IMG/VR virus record: IMGVR_UViG_3300049855_000197
Location: 1-36,983 of that record
Source: a virus
Direction: 5' to 3' (one strand)
DNA length: 36,983 nt
The notes beneath the pieces are model-generated. The model made no database searches and was not told where the DNA came from. It saw only the letters and a program-made list of their open reading frames with translations. Shown one piece after another: positions 19,745 through 27,447 of the stretch. A program made the translations under genes and the position numbers. Every line of letters starts with the position of its first letter. Positions within the stretch are counted from its first letter, which is position 1.

Positions 19745-19905
19745 TTTATTTCCCCCGGCCAATAATAAGCTACCGGGTAATCGTATTTTTTAACATCTAA
19801 TTCAACCCCATAACGGTTAATTCCACCATTTAACCGGTTATAGAATTCGATGTCTACTATTTTACCCTTCCCGTCTTTAGTCTCTACCGCGCTACCTATT
19901 TTCAT
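19741..19905 (-). CDS. Small beta-rich protein, 54 aa
   Basis: ATG 19905 has the AGGAGG-type site GCAGGAGGAACAAG immediately upstream, so I did not use an earlier in-frame ATG. The sequence (MKIGSAVETKDGKGKIVDIE, then NRYGVELDVKKYDYPVAYYW) reads as a single small barrel, SH3-like or KOW-like by the G-x-V-x-x...G-x-I-x-D pattern. It is the first gene behind the promoter and probably early. Function unknown. Confidence 0.7.
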   Translation of the reverse strand: MKIGSAVETKDGKGKIVDIEFYNRLNGGINRYGVELDVKKYDYPVAYYWPGEIK

Positions 19906-19924
19906 CTTGTTCCTCCTGCTCTCT

Positions 19925-19953
19925 ATATTAATTTCATGGCATCCATTTGTCAA
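19925..19953 (-). promoter_or_regulatory. Sigma70 promoter of the leftward early operon
   Basis: TTGACA (19948-19953), a 17-nt spacer and TAATAT (19925-19930) on the minus strand; the leader to the ATG at 19905 is about 13 nt and includes the AGGAGG site. Just downstream of the virion-operon terminator, so it is not simply read-through. Confidence 0.82.
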
Positions 19954-19970
19954 GGTAATATTTATGGATA

Positions 19971-19998
19971 ATAAAAAAGCCGCTCTATTTGGCGGCTT
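19971..19998 (-). terminator. Terminator of the long virion operon
   Basis: AAGCCGC (19977-19983) and GCGGCTT (19992-19998) form a 7-bp stem with an 8-nt loop; on the minus strand the stem is followed by TTTTTT. It lies 26 nt after the stop of the last virion-operon gene (20024). Confidence 0.9.
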
Positions 19999-20023
19999 GA
20001 TTTTGCTTCATTTTGTGAGCAGA

Positions 20024-20377
20024 TTAGAGTTCGTCGGTCTCCGTTGCGCTATCCTGTTTGTATTTTGCTGCATCCATGCGGCCCCATGAAATAAGGGTTT
20101 CCCGCAGCAACTTGATAGTCATGTGGTCGTTTTCCATACGTTTGCAAATGGCCTTAAAATCACCTTTGAAATGGTCCATATCCCGGCAAATCTCAGCCAC
20201 CTGGATAAGCAAGGCTTGGTTGCTCTCTGCTAATTTGGTGAGGCTGGCTAGGATATCAGGTGGTATGGGTGTCATCTCTGGTTTAGACGACTGCCCACGG
20301 CTAACGGTAACCACGGTCGCGGCTGTAGCCACAAATCCCCCAACTATCGTAAACGCATCTTTCCAGCTATCGATCAC
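20024..20377 (-). CDS. N-terminal TM protein at end of virion operon, 117 aa
   Basis: GTG start at 20377, preceded by AAGGG. Residues about 9-26 are hydrophobic (FTIVGGFVATAATVVTVS), giving an N-terminal membrane anchor or signal. The rest is a helical soluble domain with a coiled-coil-like middle (LASLTKLAESNQALLIQVAEIC) and a basic MTIKLLRETLISWGRM segment. It could be a lysis helper or a late membrane protein. It is the last gene before the terminator at 19971. Confidence 0.55.
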   Translation of the reverse strand: MIDSWKDAFTIVGGFVATAATVVTVSRGQSSKPEMTPIPPDILASLTKLAESNQALLIQVAEICRDMDHFKGDFKAICKRMENDHMTIKLLRETLISWGRMDAAKYKQDSATETDEL

Positions 20378-20424
20378 CTTTGGCCCTTGCTGTATATGGG
20401 TTTAAGGTTGTGGGTGGTCATGGG

Positions 20425-21906
20425 TTATTGCCTATACGAGAATGATGTTTGGTTCCCAACCCCTTTAGTTCCTGACGAAGTAAAGAAAAATGTGCCACCG
20501 GTTAATGTTGGATAAAACCCCAAATAAATGGTTGATGAAACAATTTGCGCTATACCAGGGTAATTAGAACTATTATCTACAACCAAATATGTCGATACGA
20601 TTGGATTTTTTGAAGATCCGCAACTTGAAGGCAGCCCAGTCAATGTTGCTGTATTCGCATTGCTTGTAGCACCAAGCCCACTGGGCAAAACCAATGAAAC
20701 TATTTTATCTTTTCTGGAATACGAAGCCGTTCCTGTCGGGCTTGTCGTGCAACCTGTTAAGGTTAAAATAAACGTGCCTTCGTCATATAATTCCTGGATA
20801 TGCCAATTGCTTCCATCACAAATAATCTTTATTCTGCCAACGCCTGTATTGCTCGCTAATACCTGAGTGGTTGACCCGCCTATAGTCTCACTCGCGTTAC
20901 CGTCAATGGTAACCGTATTCCCGCCACCTGTTGCCGCTGCGCTTACATCCGTTTTGTAAATGGTGTAAGTCAAGCCGGTGTTTCCGCTTGCTGCCGGTAG
21001 CGTCAAAGTGAAGCTCCCACCGCTTGCACTAGCAAATATGGTACTGTGGGCACTGGTCAATGTGGTATTGCTGGTTAATGAGGTGGTCTTGTCCACAAAT
21101 GAAGCCCCAAGGGTTAGCCCCCCCGTGGCTGTGGTTACTCCGGTAACGCCTAGGGTTCCGCCCACCGTAGTATTACCGCTAATAGAGGCTGTACCTGCGT
21201 TCGAGAAATTTCCCGTTGCTGCCGTGATGTTGAATTTGTTGGTGTTTATTGCAAAATCGCCTACCGCGCTTAGGTTGCTACCTATTGATGCTGTACCAGC
21301 TACAGTAGCGGATCCACCCATAGCGAAAACGCCAGACGTTGAGAGTGTTACCCATCCCACTCCACCAGTTGCAAAAGTGAGATCCCTATATGTCCCTGTT
21401 CCTGTAGCTATCACGTTAAGGTACGCGGTACCAGTGTTATGGACTAATTGGATATATTCTGTATTGGCCTCTCCTGGGGTTCCGACTCCATAAGCGTTTA
21501 GAGACCCATTATAAACAAGCTCTCCTCCTGTATCGAGGTAGCTCGCAGATATTTCTCCAAATACATTAACTCTATGGTTAGCATAATCGGATAAAGTCCC
21601 ATAAGGCGAAGTGAAAAGCGCGTTTGCAGAGTTGGTTTGTAGTCCGCTAGATCCTATGATAAATAGCGAAGTACCAGCTGAGTTTTCAATTACAAATAAA
21701 TTCGCGCTCTGAGATGCCGCCCCCCTCACAACTAATGGAATATAAGCGGCATCTGTAGGCTGTATCCGGTTTCTGGTCGATGAGTCAGGGGTAAGCGTTA
21801 AATATTCTAAAAGTATCGTTTTTATTTTTTTCCAATTTTTCCAACAGGTTAAAATATTTTTGTCTTGACCTGGATTCGGAATATCTTGTATATCATCTAT
21901 TGCCAT
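20425..21906 (-). CDS. Tail fibre/receptor-binding-type protein
   Basis: The product is 493 aa. After a short N-terminal part (MAIDDIQDIPNPGQDKNIL) the sequence becomes Ser/Thr/Gly/Ala-rich with repeating short strands (ASIGSNLSAVGDFAI, GTASISGNTTVGGTLGV), typical of a trimeric beta-helical fibre shaft. The C-terminus ends in a compact Gly/Phe/Thr-rich domain (GTFFFTSSGTKGVG). Last large gene of the fibre block and placed where host-range proteins lie. It overlaps the 64-aa gene by 10 nt. Sugar-binding or enzymatic ability cannot be judged. Confidence 0.72.
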   Translation of the reverse strand: MAIDDIQDIPNPGQDKNILTCWKNWKKIKTILLEYLTLTPDSSTRNRIQPTDAAYIPLVVRGAASQSANLFVIENSAGTSLFIIGSSGLQTNSANALFTSPYGTLSDYANHRVNVFGEISASYLDTGGELVYNGSLNAYGVGTPGEANTEYIQLVHNTGTAYLNVIATGTGTYRDLTFATGGVGWVTLSTSGVFAMGGSATVAGTASIGSNLSAVGDFAINTNKFNITAATGNFSNAGTASISGNTTVGGTLGVTGVTTATGGLTLGASFVDKTTSLTSNTTLTSAHSTIFASASGGSFTLTLPAASGNTGLTYTIYKTDVSAAATGGGNTVTIDGNASETIGGSTTQVLASNTGVGRIKIICDGSNWHIQELYDEGTFILTLTGCTTSPTGTASYSRKDKIVSLVLPSGLGATSNANTATLTGLPSSCGSSKNPIVSTYLVVDNSSNYPGIAQIVSSTIYLGFYPTLTGGTFFFTSSGTKGVGNQTSFSYRQ

Positions 21907-22091
21907 TTAAACCACCCAATGAAGAATAAGGTAAACCCGTACATTCCAAATGTAGGGGATATCCAGTTGGCTACATGGGTGACCGTTGAAGGTGGGGGAG
22001 GCTCAGAAGAATATAACCCCATGGTTACAATCTTAGTCTCACCCGATGCCTCACCGGAAAACCCATCGGTTATTAGCCAACTAGCCGACAT
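21897..22091 (-). CDS. Small protein between fibre genes, 64 aa
   Basis: ATG 22091 lies in TAATG with the upstream stop, and the end overlaps the next start by 10 nt, so it is part of the operon. The product has an N-terminal polar half (MSASWLITDGFSGEASGETK) and a C-terminal hydrophobic segment (about 45-60, SPTFGMYGFTLFFIGWF). A competing rightward frame over the same bases lacks any coupling. It may be a fibre-assembly or membrane peptide; unknown. Confidence 0.6.
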   Translation of the reverse strand: MSASWLITDGFSGEASGETKIVTMGLYSSEPPPPSTVTHVANWISPTFGMYGFTLFFIGWFKWQ

Positions 22092-23584
22092 TAGGTAGCC
22101 CTAGTGATAGAAGTTGGGGAACTAGCAGAATCAAGCGTTAGGGTCATAGCCGAAGTTGTGCCGTCCAATTTCTTAACTGTCATCGTAGTGGAAGAAATCG
22201 ACCGCTCGGTTAAAAACTGCTGAATCTGGAATAGCGCTTGGGAGAGCGTAGGGGCTGCTCCGTCCGCTGCATAGGATTCTGTCAAGGCAGTAGCCAAAAG
22301 GTCAGCTACGCCTGTAGCTGAAAGCCTGTAGCCAGTTTTGTCGTTATTGGTGGTTACTGTTACGCCTGCGGTAACGGAGCCAACTGACCCAGATAGATTA
22401 CCCGTCAAATTAACCGTGGTTGCGGCATTTGCCCCAGCAATAAAAAGCCCTCCCGAAGCCCCGGCAGTCGCCGACGGCAAGAAGTCTGTTTTTACTTTTA
22501 CAGCATCTTCTACAGCTTTAACCGCTGCGATATCAGCCGAAACGCTGGCACCGGCTGGCGCGCCAAGCCTTGCAAATGCGTCCCCAGTTTGCGCCGTTCC
22601 TATAGTCCAATCAGCTAGTTTTTTGCCAATGCTTCCTACTGTGGTAAGTGCCGATGTCAAAGCGTCCCAAATGGCTTGTATTGCTGACGCTGATAAACCG
22701 TATCCAGTTTTATCATTATTGGTTGCGACCGTGATGCCTGTGGCCGCTGTAATATTTGTGGGACTAGCAACCGATCCAGGGAATGCAGCGGCTAAGAATC
22801 CTGTGGGCTGAGTATAAGATGCCATCCTGCTTGATACGGGTGCATTTATATTGTCACCGACAATCTTTCCCGCCGTGCCAGCTCCATAAGCTCCAGGTAA
22901 TGCCGTCGTCCATGGGTCACCGGCTGATCCTGCGTCAGTAAGGGCTTTACCTGTTGTGCCTGCTGTGGTATGTCCGCTTGTGGCTTCGTCCCAAACAGCG
23001 TCCGAGATTTCCGCCGCCGTGGGGGCAGTGGAAGAAATAGAGGAAGATGGGTAAATTTTAAATTCCGAAGTGCTATCTGGATTTGTTACCCAATTCTCAT
23101 TAACTGTTGCTCGGCGAGAACTACCAGTATAATCGGATATGATTCTTGACTGGCCTATTCCAGTTCCTTTATAGATATGAATTAAAGCGTTATTATAAAA
23201 ATCATCACTTGAGCTCGAACCAGTATCTAAATCAATATATGCACCCGCGCCGCCTTGGGCTGTGCCTTGTCTTAATAGGGTTCTCCATGTCGGAATATTA
23301 GCGATTAGGTCGCACCATTCCGATCCAGCAGCGTCCGCGAAAGTAAGCGTAATATTATCCGCTTCCATTTCTGTTGCTGACAAAACAACCTTGACAACCT
23401 TGCCAGATCCTAAAACCGTTGGCAGCGTAGTCACATTACTTTCGGCCCCACCATCTTTCCTGATCTTCACGTCTCCAGCCGCTAAGGTTGGATTAACCTG
23501 GAATATTTTTGTGTTGGCTTGGCTTATAAGTCCCGTGTAGAACTCATAGGCATATCCATATTGCGGGGGGTTGGGTGAGGACAT
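22091..23584 (-). CDS. Repetitive virion/tail protein, 497 aa
   Basis: Ala/Ser/Thr/Gly-rich product with internal repeats: ITVATNNDKTGYGLSA and VTVTTNNDKTGYRLSA, about 125 residues apart, and the phrase AIWDALTSALTTVGSIGKKL, which is common in phage tail-associated proteins. The N-terminal 180 residues look like a folded head (TKIFQVNPTLAAGDVKIRKD). Likely part of the distal tail or adhesion apparatus. The start and end overlap the neighbours (TAATG). Confidence 0.65.
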   Translation of the reverse strand: MSSPNPPQYGYAYEFYTGLISQANTKIFQVNPTLAAGDVKIRKDGGAESNVTTLPTVLGSGKVVKVVLSATEMEADNITLTFADAAGSEWCDLIANIPTWRTLLRQGTAQGGAGAYIDLDTGSSSSDDFYNNALIHIYKGTGIGQSRIISDYTGSSRRATVNENWVTNPDSTSEFKIYPSSSISSTAPTAAEISDAVWDEATSGHTTAGTTGKALTDAGSAGDPWTTALPGAYGAGTAGKIVGDNINAPVSSRMASYTQPTGFLAAAFPGSVASPTNITAATGITVATNNDKTGYGLSASAIQAIWDALTSALTTVGSIGKKLADWTIGTAQTGDAFARLGAPAGASVSADIAAVKAVEDAVKVKTDFLPSATAGASGGLFIAGANAATTVNLTGNLSGSVGSVTAGVTVTTNNDKTGYRLSATGVADLLATALTESYAADGAAPTLSQALFQIQQFLTERSISSTTMTVKKLDGTTSAMTLTLDSASSPTSITRAT

Positions 23585-24660
23585 TAAATTGCTCCTGTGG
23601 CGTGTTTGTACCGAATTGCGCTAAGTGCGGAACCAGGTTGATATTGATACGTCCAAATTTCATTAGAGTCATTGAACATTACGAATTGATCTTGGAATTG
23701 ATCGTAAGTCAAATAAACAAATCGGTTCGTGGTTGGAGTTGTCGCGGGACTTAAACTTGTCCACGCATTCGTTCTAGGATTATAAATCCATGTGTCTGAT
23801 AACCGGCTTGCACTGTCGTCTGTTGGTGCCCCTCCGTGTAACATAAAAACATCATGCGCTGAATCATAAGCCCACCCATGATAAGCCCTTGCGCTCGGAG
23901 CTGTACCAGTTGGGAATAGTTGCCCCCATCGTTTCCGCCCAACATCTAAACGCCACAATTCATTTCCGCCCGCTTCATACGTTCCGCCACCAAATAACAG
24001 GATATTTTTTCGGGCTGAGTCATAGGCTAAAACCTGGCCGCCGCGTCCGTTTGGTCCAACCTCCAACTTTTCGTATTCTCCAGATGATGTATTCATGATC
24101 CACCAATACCTAGTACTAGTACCGTCTGGAGCGGACCCAACTACAGCTTTGTCATGAAAAGGGGAATACCCAAGGGAAACAAGGAGCGAAACCGCTCCCT
24201 GTCCTGGTTTTGTGCTTGGGCTTTTTGCAGACCAAGTTAAAGAGGCAATATCATAGTGCCACGTATCAAAAAGAGGGTTACTTAGACCCTGAACATTAGC
24301 GTTTAATCCACCAAAGGAATATAGTTTTCCGTTACCGTAACAAAAATTAGGATGCCGATCACATGGAGTTGGGTCTGTCGAATTTGCTGCCGTGGGCTCA
24401 CTAGTTCCCGTCCCCGCGTTCTTAACCCAATTAACGAGTTTTTTTTGTGTTATGGTATTTGTAACATAATCGTACTCATACAGGCAATTGGAGTAAATAC
24501 CGTCTAGGTATGACTCCCCATTGTAGCCCTCCCAAAGATGATGCACCTTTCGCGTAGCGTCATAATGCATAGAGCCCCATCGCCTATTACTAAACGTCCC
24601 AGATTTGCCGGGTAACATCGAGATAGTTGGGGTTGACCGTTTAACCCAATTGTTAGCCAT
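23584..24660 (-). CDS. Kelch-type beta-propeller virion protein, 358 aa
   Basis: Repeated kelch-like blades are visible, with the double-Gly and aromatic pattern: GNGKLYSFGGLNANV, KNILLFGGGTYEAGGNELWRLD, HDVFMLHGGAPTDDSASRLSDTW, QDQFVMFNDSNEIWTY, each followed by a W or Y about 8-15 residues later. Five or six blades would fill the length. It lies inside the fibre block and probably mediates adhesion or binds glycans. Kelch proteins are rare in phage tails. The domain call is from the blade pattern; the function is inferred. Confidence 0.72.
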   Translation of the reverse strand: MANNWVKRSTPTISMLPGKSGTFSNRRWGSMHYDATRKVHHLWEGYNGESYLDGIYSNCLYEYDYVTNTITQKKLVNWVKNAGTGTSEPTAANSTDPTPCDRHPNFCYGNGKLYSFGGLNANVQGLSNPLFDTWHYDIASLTWSAKSPSTKPGQGAVSLLVSLGYSPFHDKAVVGSAPDGTSTRYWWIMNTSSGEYEKLEVGPNGRGGQVLAYDSARKNILLFGGGTYEAGGNELWRLDVGRKRWGQLFPTGTAPSARAYHGWAYDSAHDVFMLHGGAPTDDSASRLSDTWIYNPRTNAWTSLSPATTPTTNRFVYLTYDQFQDQFVMFNDSNEIWTYQYQPGSALSAIRYKHATGAI

Positions 24661-25685
24661 TAGTGAGCCCCCCGGCCTATTCCAAAAAACATGACTCCAC
24701 TCACTTGCATTGTCATTGCGGCGATGTCATCGCCTGCGGGAGGTGCAGAGCCGTATTCCCAAGATCCAATGGTAGGCGTTGCATCTCTAGCTGTACCAGT
24801 GCAATCGGTAGGCGCGTTCGTAGCGTCATAAAAACCATTATTAATAAGTGATGTTGATGCAATCGGCTGTAAATCACAACCCGTATTGGTTGCGGTTACC
24901 CATGGGGTCGCGCTCGAATATGTTACGCTATACTGGTTCCCTGTAGACCCAGGCAAACCTGACGCGAGATTCGTCGCGTTGTATTTTGAATTAGTTGTAT
25001 CCCATCGAGTAGCGTCGGCGGCGGTGCTAAACCCAAAGCTATTAGATGACTGTAAAATACTCCCAGATGTATAAGCTTCTGTCGTGTAGGCCGTTCCTGC
25101 TGCGGTTTTATCGGATGCTCTTATAACGTCACAAGCGAGAATTTTTCCCCCTGAAACGTGCATACCATTTCCGCCAGACGAGTCAATAAATAGAGTGCAA
25201 TTTACAGAAAGGCAGGTTGAATCGCCCATCCTAAACGCTGACGATGACGCGTTCGCGCTTCTCATTAAAAGATTTTTAAATAACGTATTTGTCGGGGCTG
25301 CTGAGAACCCATTCACACATCTAGCAGGTGACCCAGAGCCCTCTATTTGTAGGCCAATTAGCTTAAACCTATTTTGCTGTATATCAAAAATTTCGTCGTA
25401 GGTAACAGAACTGCTAAAAGAAACTCCGTTTGCATTATTGAATTTTTTAGCGTTTGACCTTACCGAAACATTGTCAGACCACGAAGCCCCAGAGGCGCAA
25501 GTTAAAGTAATATCGAAGGCTCCGGTATGCCCCGTAACGAGTAGGAATTTGGCGGAACTGGTAAACGCGGAATCATTATATATTTCGCCGGTGTAATTAT
25601 CGGTAAGCGTTGCGGGGATATTGTCTTCCCATAGCTGCACCGTCGCCCTATCTCTTCCGGCGGAACCGATTGTTTCAGTAACCAC
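24660..25685 (-). CDS. Parallel beta-helix-like virion protein, 341 aa
   Basis: GTG start at 25685 in TAGTG with the upstream stop. The start MVTETIGSAGRDRATVQLWE is found in a family of phage tail proteins. The body has many short strands rich in Ser, Asn and Gly (FKNLLMRSANASSSAFRMGD, VNCTLFIDSSGGNGMHVSGG), as in right-handed beta-helices of pectate-lyase-like tailspikes. No catalytic acid set can be picked out. The C-terminal 30 residues are hydrophobic and Met/Gly-rich. Confidence 0.68.
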   Translation of the reverse strand: MVTETIGSAGRDRATVQLWEDNIPATLTDNYTGEIYNDSAFTSSAKFLLVTGHTGAFDITLTCASGASWSDNVSVRSNAKKFNNANGVSFSSSVTYDEIFDIQQNRFKLIGLQIEGSGSPARCVNGFSAAPTNTLFKNLLMRSANASSSAFRMGDSTCLSVNCTLFIDSSGGNGMHVSGGKILACDVIRASDKTAAGTAYTTEAYTSGSILQSSNSFGFSTAADATRWDTTNSKYNATNLASGLPGSTGNQYSVTYSSATPWVTATNTGCDLQPIASTSLINNGFYDATNAPTDCTGTARDATPTIGSWEYGSAPPAGDDIAAMTMQVSGVMFFGIGRGAH

Positions 25686-26191
25686 TATGGCACCTCAAAC
25701 GGGTCATCGCCCACAACGAATATAGACGGCGGAGTTTTTGGTTTTAACGTACGCGCTGAATAAATATCAAAACCGATCGGCTTCGGGATTTTAAATTTAG
25801 AGTCGCCCTCATCACTAAAGATTAATAGCTTCCCTTCTGATTTTCGGTCTTCGTATTCTTTTTCGATTTTATTCTTGTCTTTGGATTCGTGTTTTTCTTT
25901 TACGCCCAACGGCAATTTTGATAAATCAATTTTCACAGCCTTCCGTAGAGGGATAGGGTTTTTTAACACATCGAAAGGCTCGGGGGCCATAAAATCAGCT
26001 TTTGCCTTATCGATGCTCTCCACCTCTAAGGAAACTATAATATGATTCGGAGAGGCAAGGTCAAGCTTACCCCAAACGAAACCAGCCGGAGCAATCTCTA
26101 TCACATCGCCAGCATGAGACAATTTTCGGTACTGCTCAGGATTTTCTGGGCTAACGACATCAACTGTCCGTATGCAAAATTCAGCTATCAT
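25685..26191 (-). CDS. Virion-operon protein of unknown function, 168 aa
   Basis: The N-terminal half reads as a small beta domain (MIAEFCIRTVDVVSPENPEQ, then HAGDVIEIAPAGFVWGKL), similar to other phage proteins that start MIAE[FY]CIR. The middle is charged and lysine-rich (KEKHESKDKNKIEKEYEDRK), a likely flexible linker, followed by a short second domain. Placed upstream of the beta-helix gene and coupled to the cupin gene by TAATG. Role unknown; a tail/baseplate-like connector is possible. Confidence 0.6.
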   Translation of the reverse strand: MIAEFCIRTVDVVSPENPEQYRKLSHAGDVIEIAPAGFVWGKLDLASPNHIIVSLEVESIDKAKADFMAPEPFDVLKNPIPLRKAVKIDLSKLPLGVKEKHESKDKNKIEKEYEDRKSEGKLLIFSDEGDSKFKIPKPIGFDIYSARTLKPKTPPSIFVVGDDPFEVP

Positions 26192-26664
26192 TAGATATAA
26201 GGGTGTTTAGACCCGTCCCAACTTTCAGAAAATTCGCCCGTTTTAGAATCCCTAATAGCGTAGACACATTCAAGAATCGTGTCGTCGGTTAGGGCTGTAA
26301 ATTTATGGAAGTTGTTTTTCCTTATTAAAATTGCTGATGGAGCCTGAAAGATTTCTTCTTTTGATGTACCAGGATGTTTGTTCCCTTGATAATCCTCTTT
26401 CCAAACGGTCATTAAAACCTTACCGCGTATCAAATAGGTGACATGATCGTAGTTATGTTTGTGCCCTTCTACCTGCGCAAATTTTGTATCGACAACCATT
26501 TGCCTACGGTACAAGTTACCGTAAGGCCCTTCCGACAAGACCTTATCTGTGGAACAATTAAATAAGCCGGAAGTTGCCCCGACTGTTACTAAAAAATCTG
26601 CAAGCTGGCCTTTTGATTTAAGGGCCTCAAAAATATCGCCTAAAGTCATTTTTTCAATATCCAT
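26191..26664 (-). CDS. Cupin-fold protein in the virion operon, 157 aa
   Basis: ATG 26664 follows a GGAGG site spaced 8 nt and lies just past the upstream stop; a frame 5 codons longer overlaps the upstream gene. A cupin core is visible: GHKHNYDHVTYLIRGKV (67-83, with His68, His70 and His74 as metal ligands), then QAPSAILIRKNNFHKFTAL (108-124) with His120. Cupins bind metals and do many reactions, so the substrate is unknown. Its placement among tail genes suggests a tail or sugar-modification role. The cupin call is from motifs only. Confidence 0.72.
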   Translation of the reverse strand: MDIEKMTLGDIFEALKSKGQLADFLVTVGATSGLFNCSTDKVLSEGPYGNLYRRQMVVDTKFAQVEGHKHNYDHVTYLIRGKVLMTVWKEDYQGNKHPGTSKEEIFQAPSAILIRKNNFHKFTALTDDTILECVYAIRDSKTGEFSESWDGSKHPYI

Positions 26665-26666
26665 TT

Positions 26667-27089
26667 TTATTGCCTCCATTCCACTAAATACGATTCGATA
26701 TCAGACCATTTTGCAGCATGAAAGCCGTTTATCTCTAAATTATGCCGTACTCTATAGGGAACTGTGGCCCAGTTTATAGCCTTACCTTGAAGCTCTTTTG
26801 CTGCTAGAGCCTTAGTCATGTCGGATATTTGCAGGCAATGAGGCCCACATTTGGAGGTCGATATCTCTCCAAAACCTCCATCCATGGTAACGGCAATATA
26901 TACCCCGCCTTTAACGGCAATGGGTTTATCTGCGTGTGTATCCTGCGGCCTTGGGTTATTCGCTATAGTTTTGACTATAACAGGCTTGGGCGTTTCCTGG
27001 GGTTCTATTACCTCTACAGGATCCAGTTTAGCAGGCTTCTTTTTAAAGACCTTCTTTACCGCCTCTACAACCTTTTCGACGGCCTTCAC
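26667..27089 (-). CDS. Hypothetical protein, 140 aa, GTG start
   Basis: GTG at 27089 overlaps the upstream TGA (GTGA). The N-terminus is Lys-rich (MKAVEKVVEAVKKVFKKKPA), followed by a Pro/Thr-rich linker and a C-terminal domain beginning at about residue 58 (AVKGGVYIAVTMDGGFGEIS, then CGPHCLQISDMTKALAAKEL). It may be peptidoglycan- or wall-acting by position after membrane genes, but no family is recognised. Soluble, mildly basic. Confidence 0.6.
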   Translation of the reverse strand: MKAVEKVVEAVKKVFKKKPAKLDPVEVIEPQETPKPVIVKTIANNPRPQDTHADKPIAVKGGVYIAVTMDGGFGEISTSKCGPHCLQISDMTKALAAKELQGKAINWATVPYRVRHNLEINGFHAAKWSDIESYLVEWRQ

Positions 27090-27250
27090 TTCTTGTCCGC
27101 CGCGTGATATCCTTTGTAAATAAGTCCAGCACCGCCGATAATTAGGGTAATGCCTGGCTCCATTTGGCCCTGCCTAATTGCTTCAATTCCGCCAAATATA
27201 GCAGCAAGTCCAGATACTAATCCGCCTAGGGTTGTTTTCCAGTTTGACAT
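27086..27250 (-). CDS. Small membrane protein, 54 aa
   Basis: The ATG at 27250 shares TGATG with the stop of the upstream gene. The sequence (MSNWKTTLGGLVSGLAAIFG, then GQMEPGITLIIGGAGLIYKG) has two moderately hydrophobic, Gly-rich segments around a short charged turn and a basic tail. This layout resembles short phage hypotheticals close to lysis or ejection genes. Function unknown; a holin-like role in the late operon is possible because the gene before it also carries one TM segment. Confidence 0.6.
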   Translation of the reverse strand: MSNWKTTLGGLVSGLAAIFGGIEAIRQGQMEPGITLIIGGAGLIYKGYHAADKK

Positions 27251-27447
27251 CATTTCCCCCATATCTTGAAAAATAGTTCAATTGCTAAAAGCCCGCCTAC
27301 CCCTAATGTGACTTTATACTCCACTCCTTTTAGAGTCTTGTGGATATCTGTCACCCATGAGTCTAAGTTTATCAATTTTTCGGTGTGCGTTGCTTGGGCT
27401 GTTTCCACTTTGTGAACTCTTTCTAGGATTTGTAGTTCGGGTGTCAT
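27250..27447 (-). CDS. XhlA-like small protein, 65 aa (coiled coil plus TM)
   Basis: The N-terminal 40 residues form a charged coiled coil (ELQILERVHKVETAQATHTE), and residues 45-62 are a TM segment (KVTLGVGGLLAIELFFKIW). This is the layout of hemolysin XhlA-type proteins, which help holins. It lies directly after the ejection-protein gene and before another small membrane protein, so the two could act together in late membrane functions. Assignment is by topology only. Confidence 0.6.
   Translation of the reverse strand: MTPELQILERVHKVETAQATHTEKLINLDSWVTDIHKTLKGVEYKVTLGVGGLLAIELFFKIWGK

Noticed and set aside
19977-19998. Bidirectional terminator at the end of the virion operon
   Set aside because: Only the minus-strand side has a T tract; on the plus strand the stem is followed by GATTTT, which is weak.
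20978-21493. Rightward 171-aa frame rich in Val/Pro/Ala
   Set aside because: It is the antisense of the Thr/Gly/Ala-rich fibre gene; the composition is a mirror effect of repeated codons, and it has no start context.
21865-22098. Rightward 77-aa frame at 21865-22098
   Set aside because: It lies opposite the leftward operon, has no ribosome site, and the leftward frame over the same bases is coupled at both ends.
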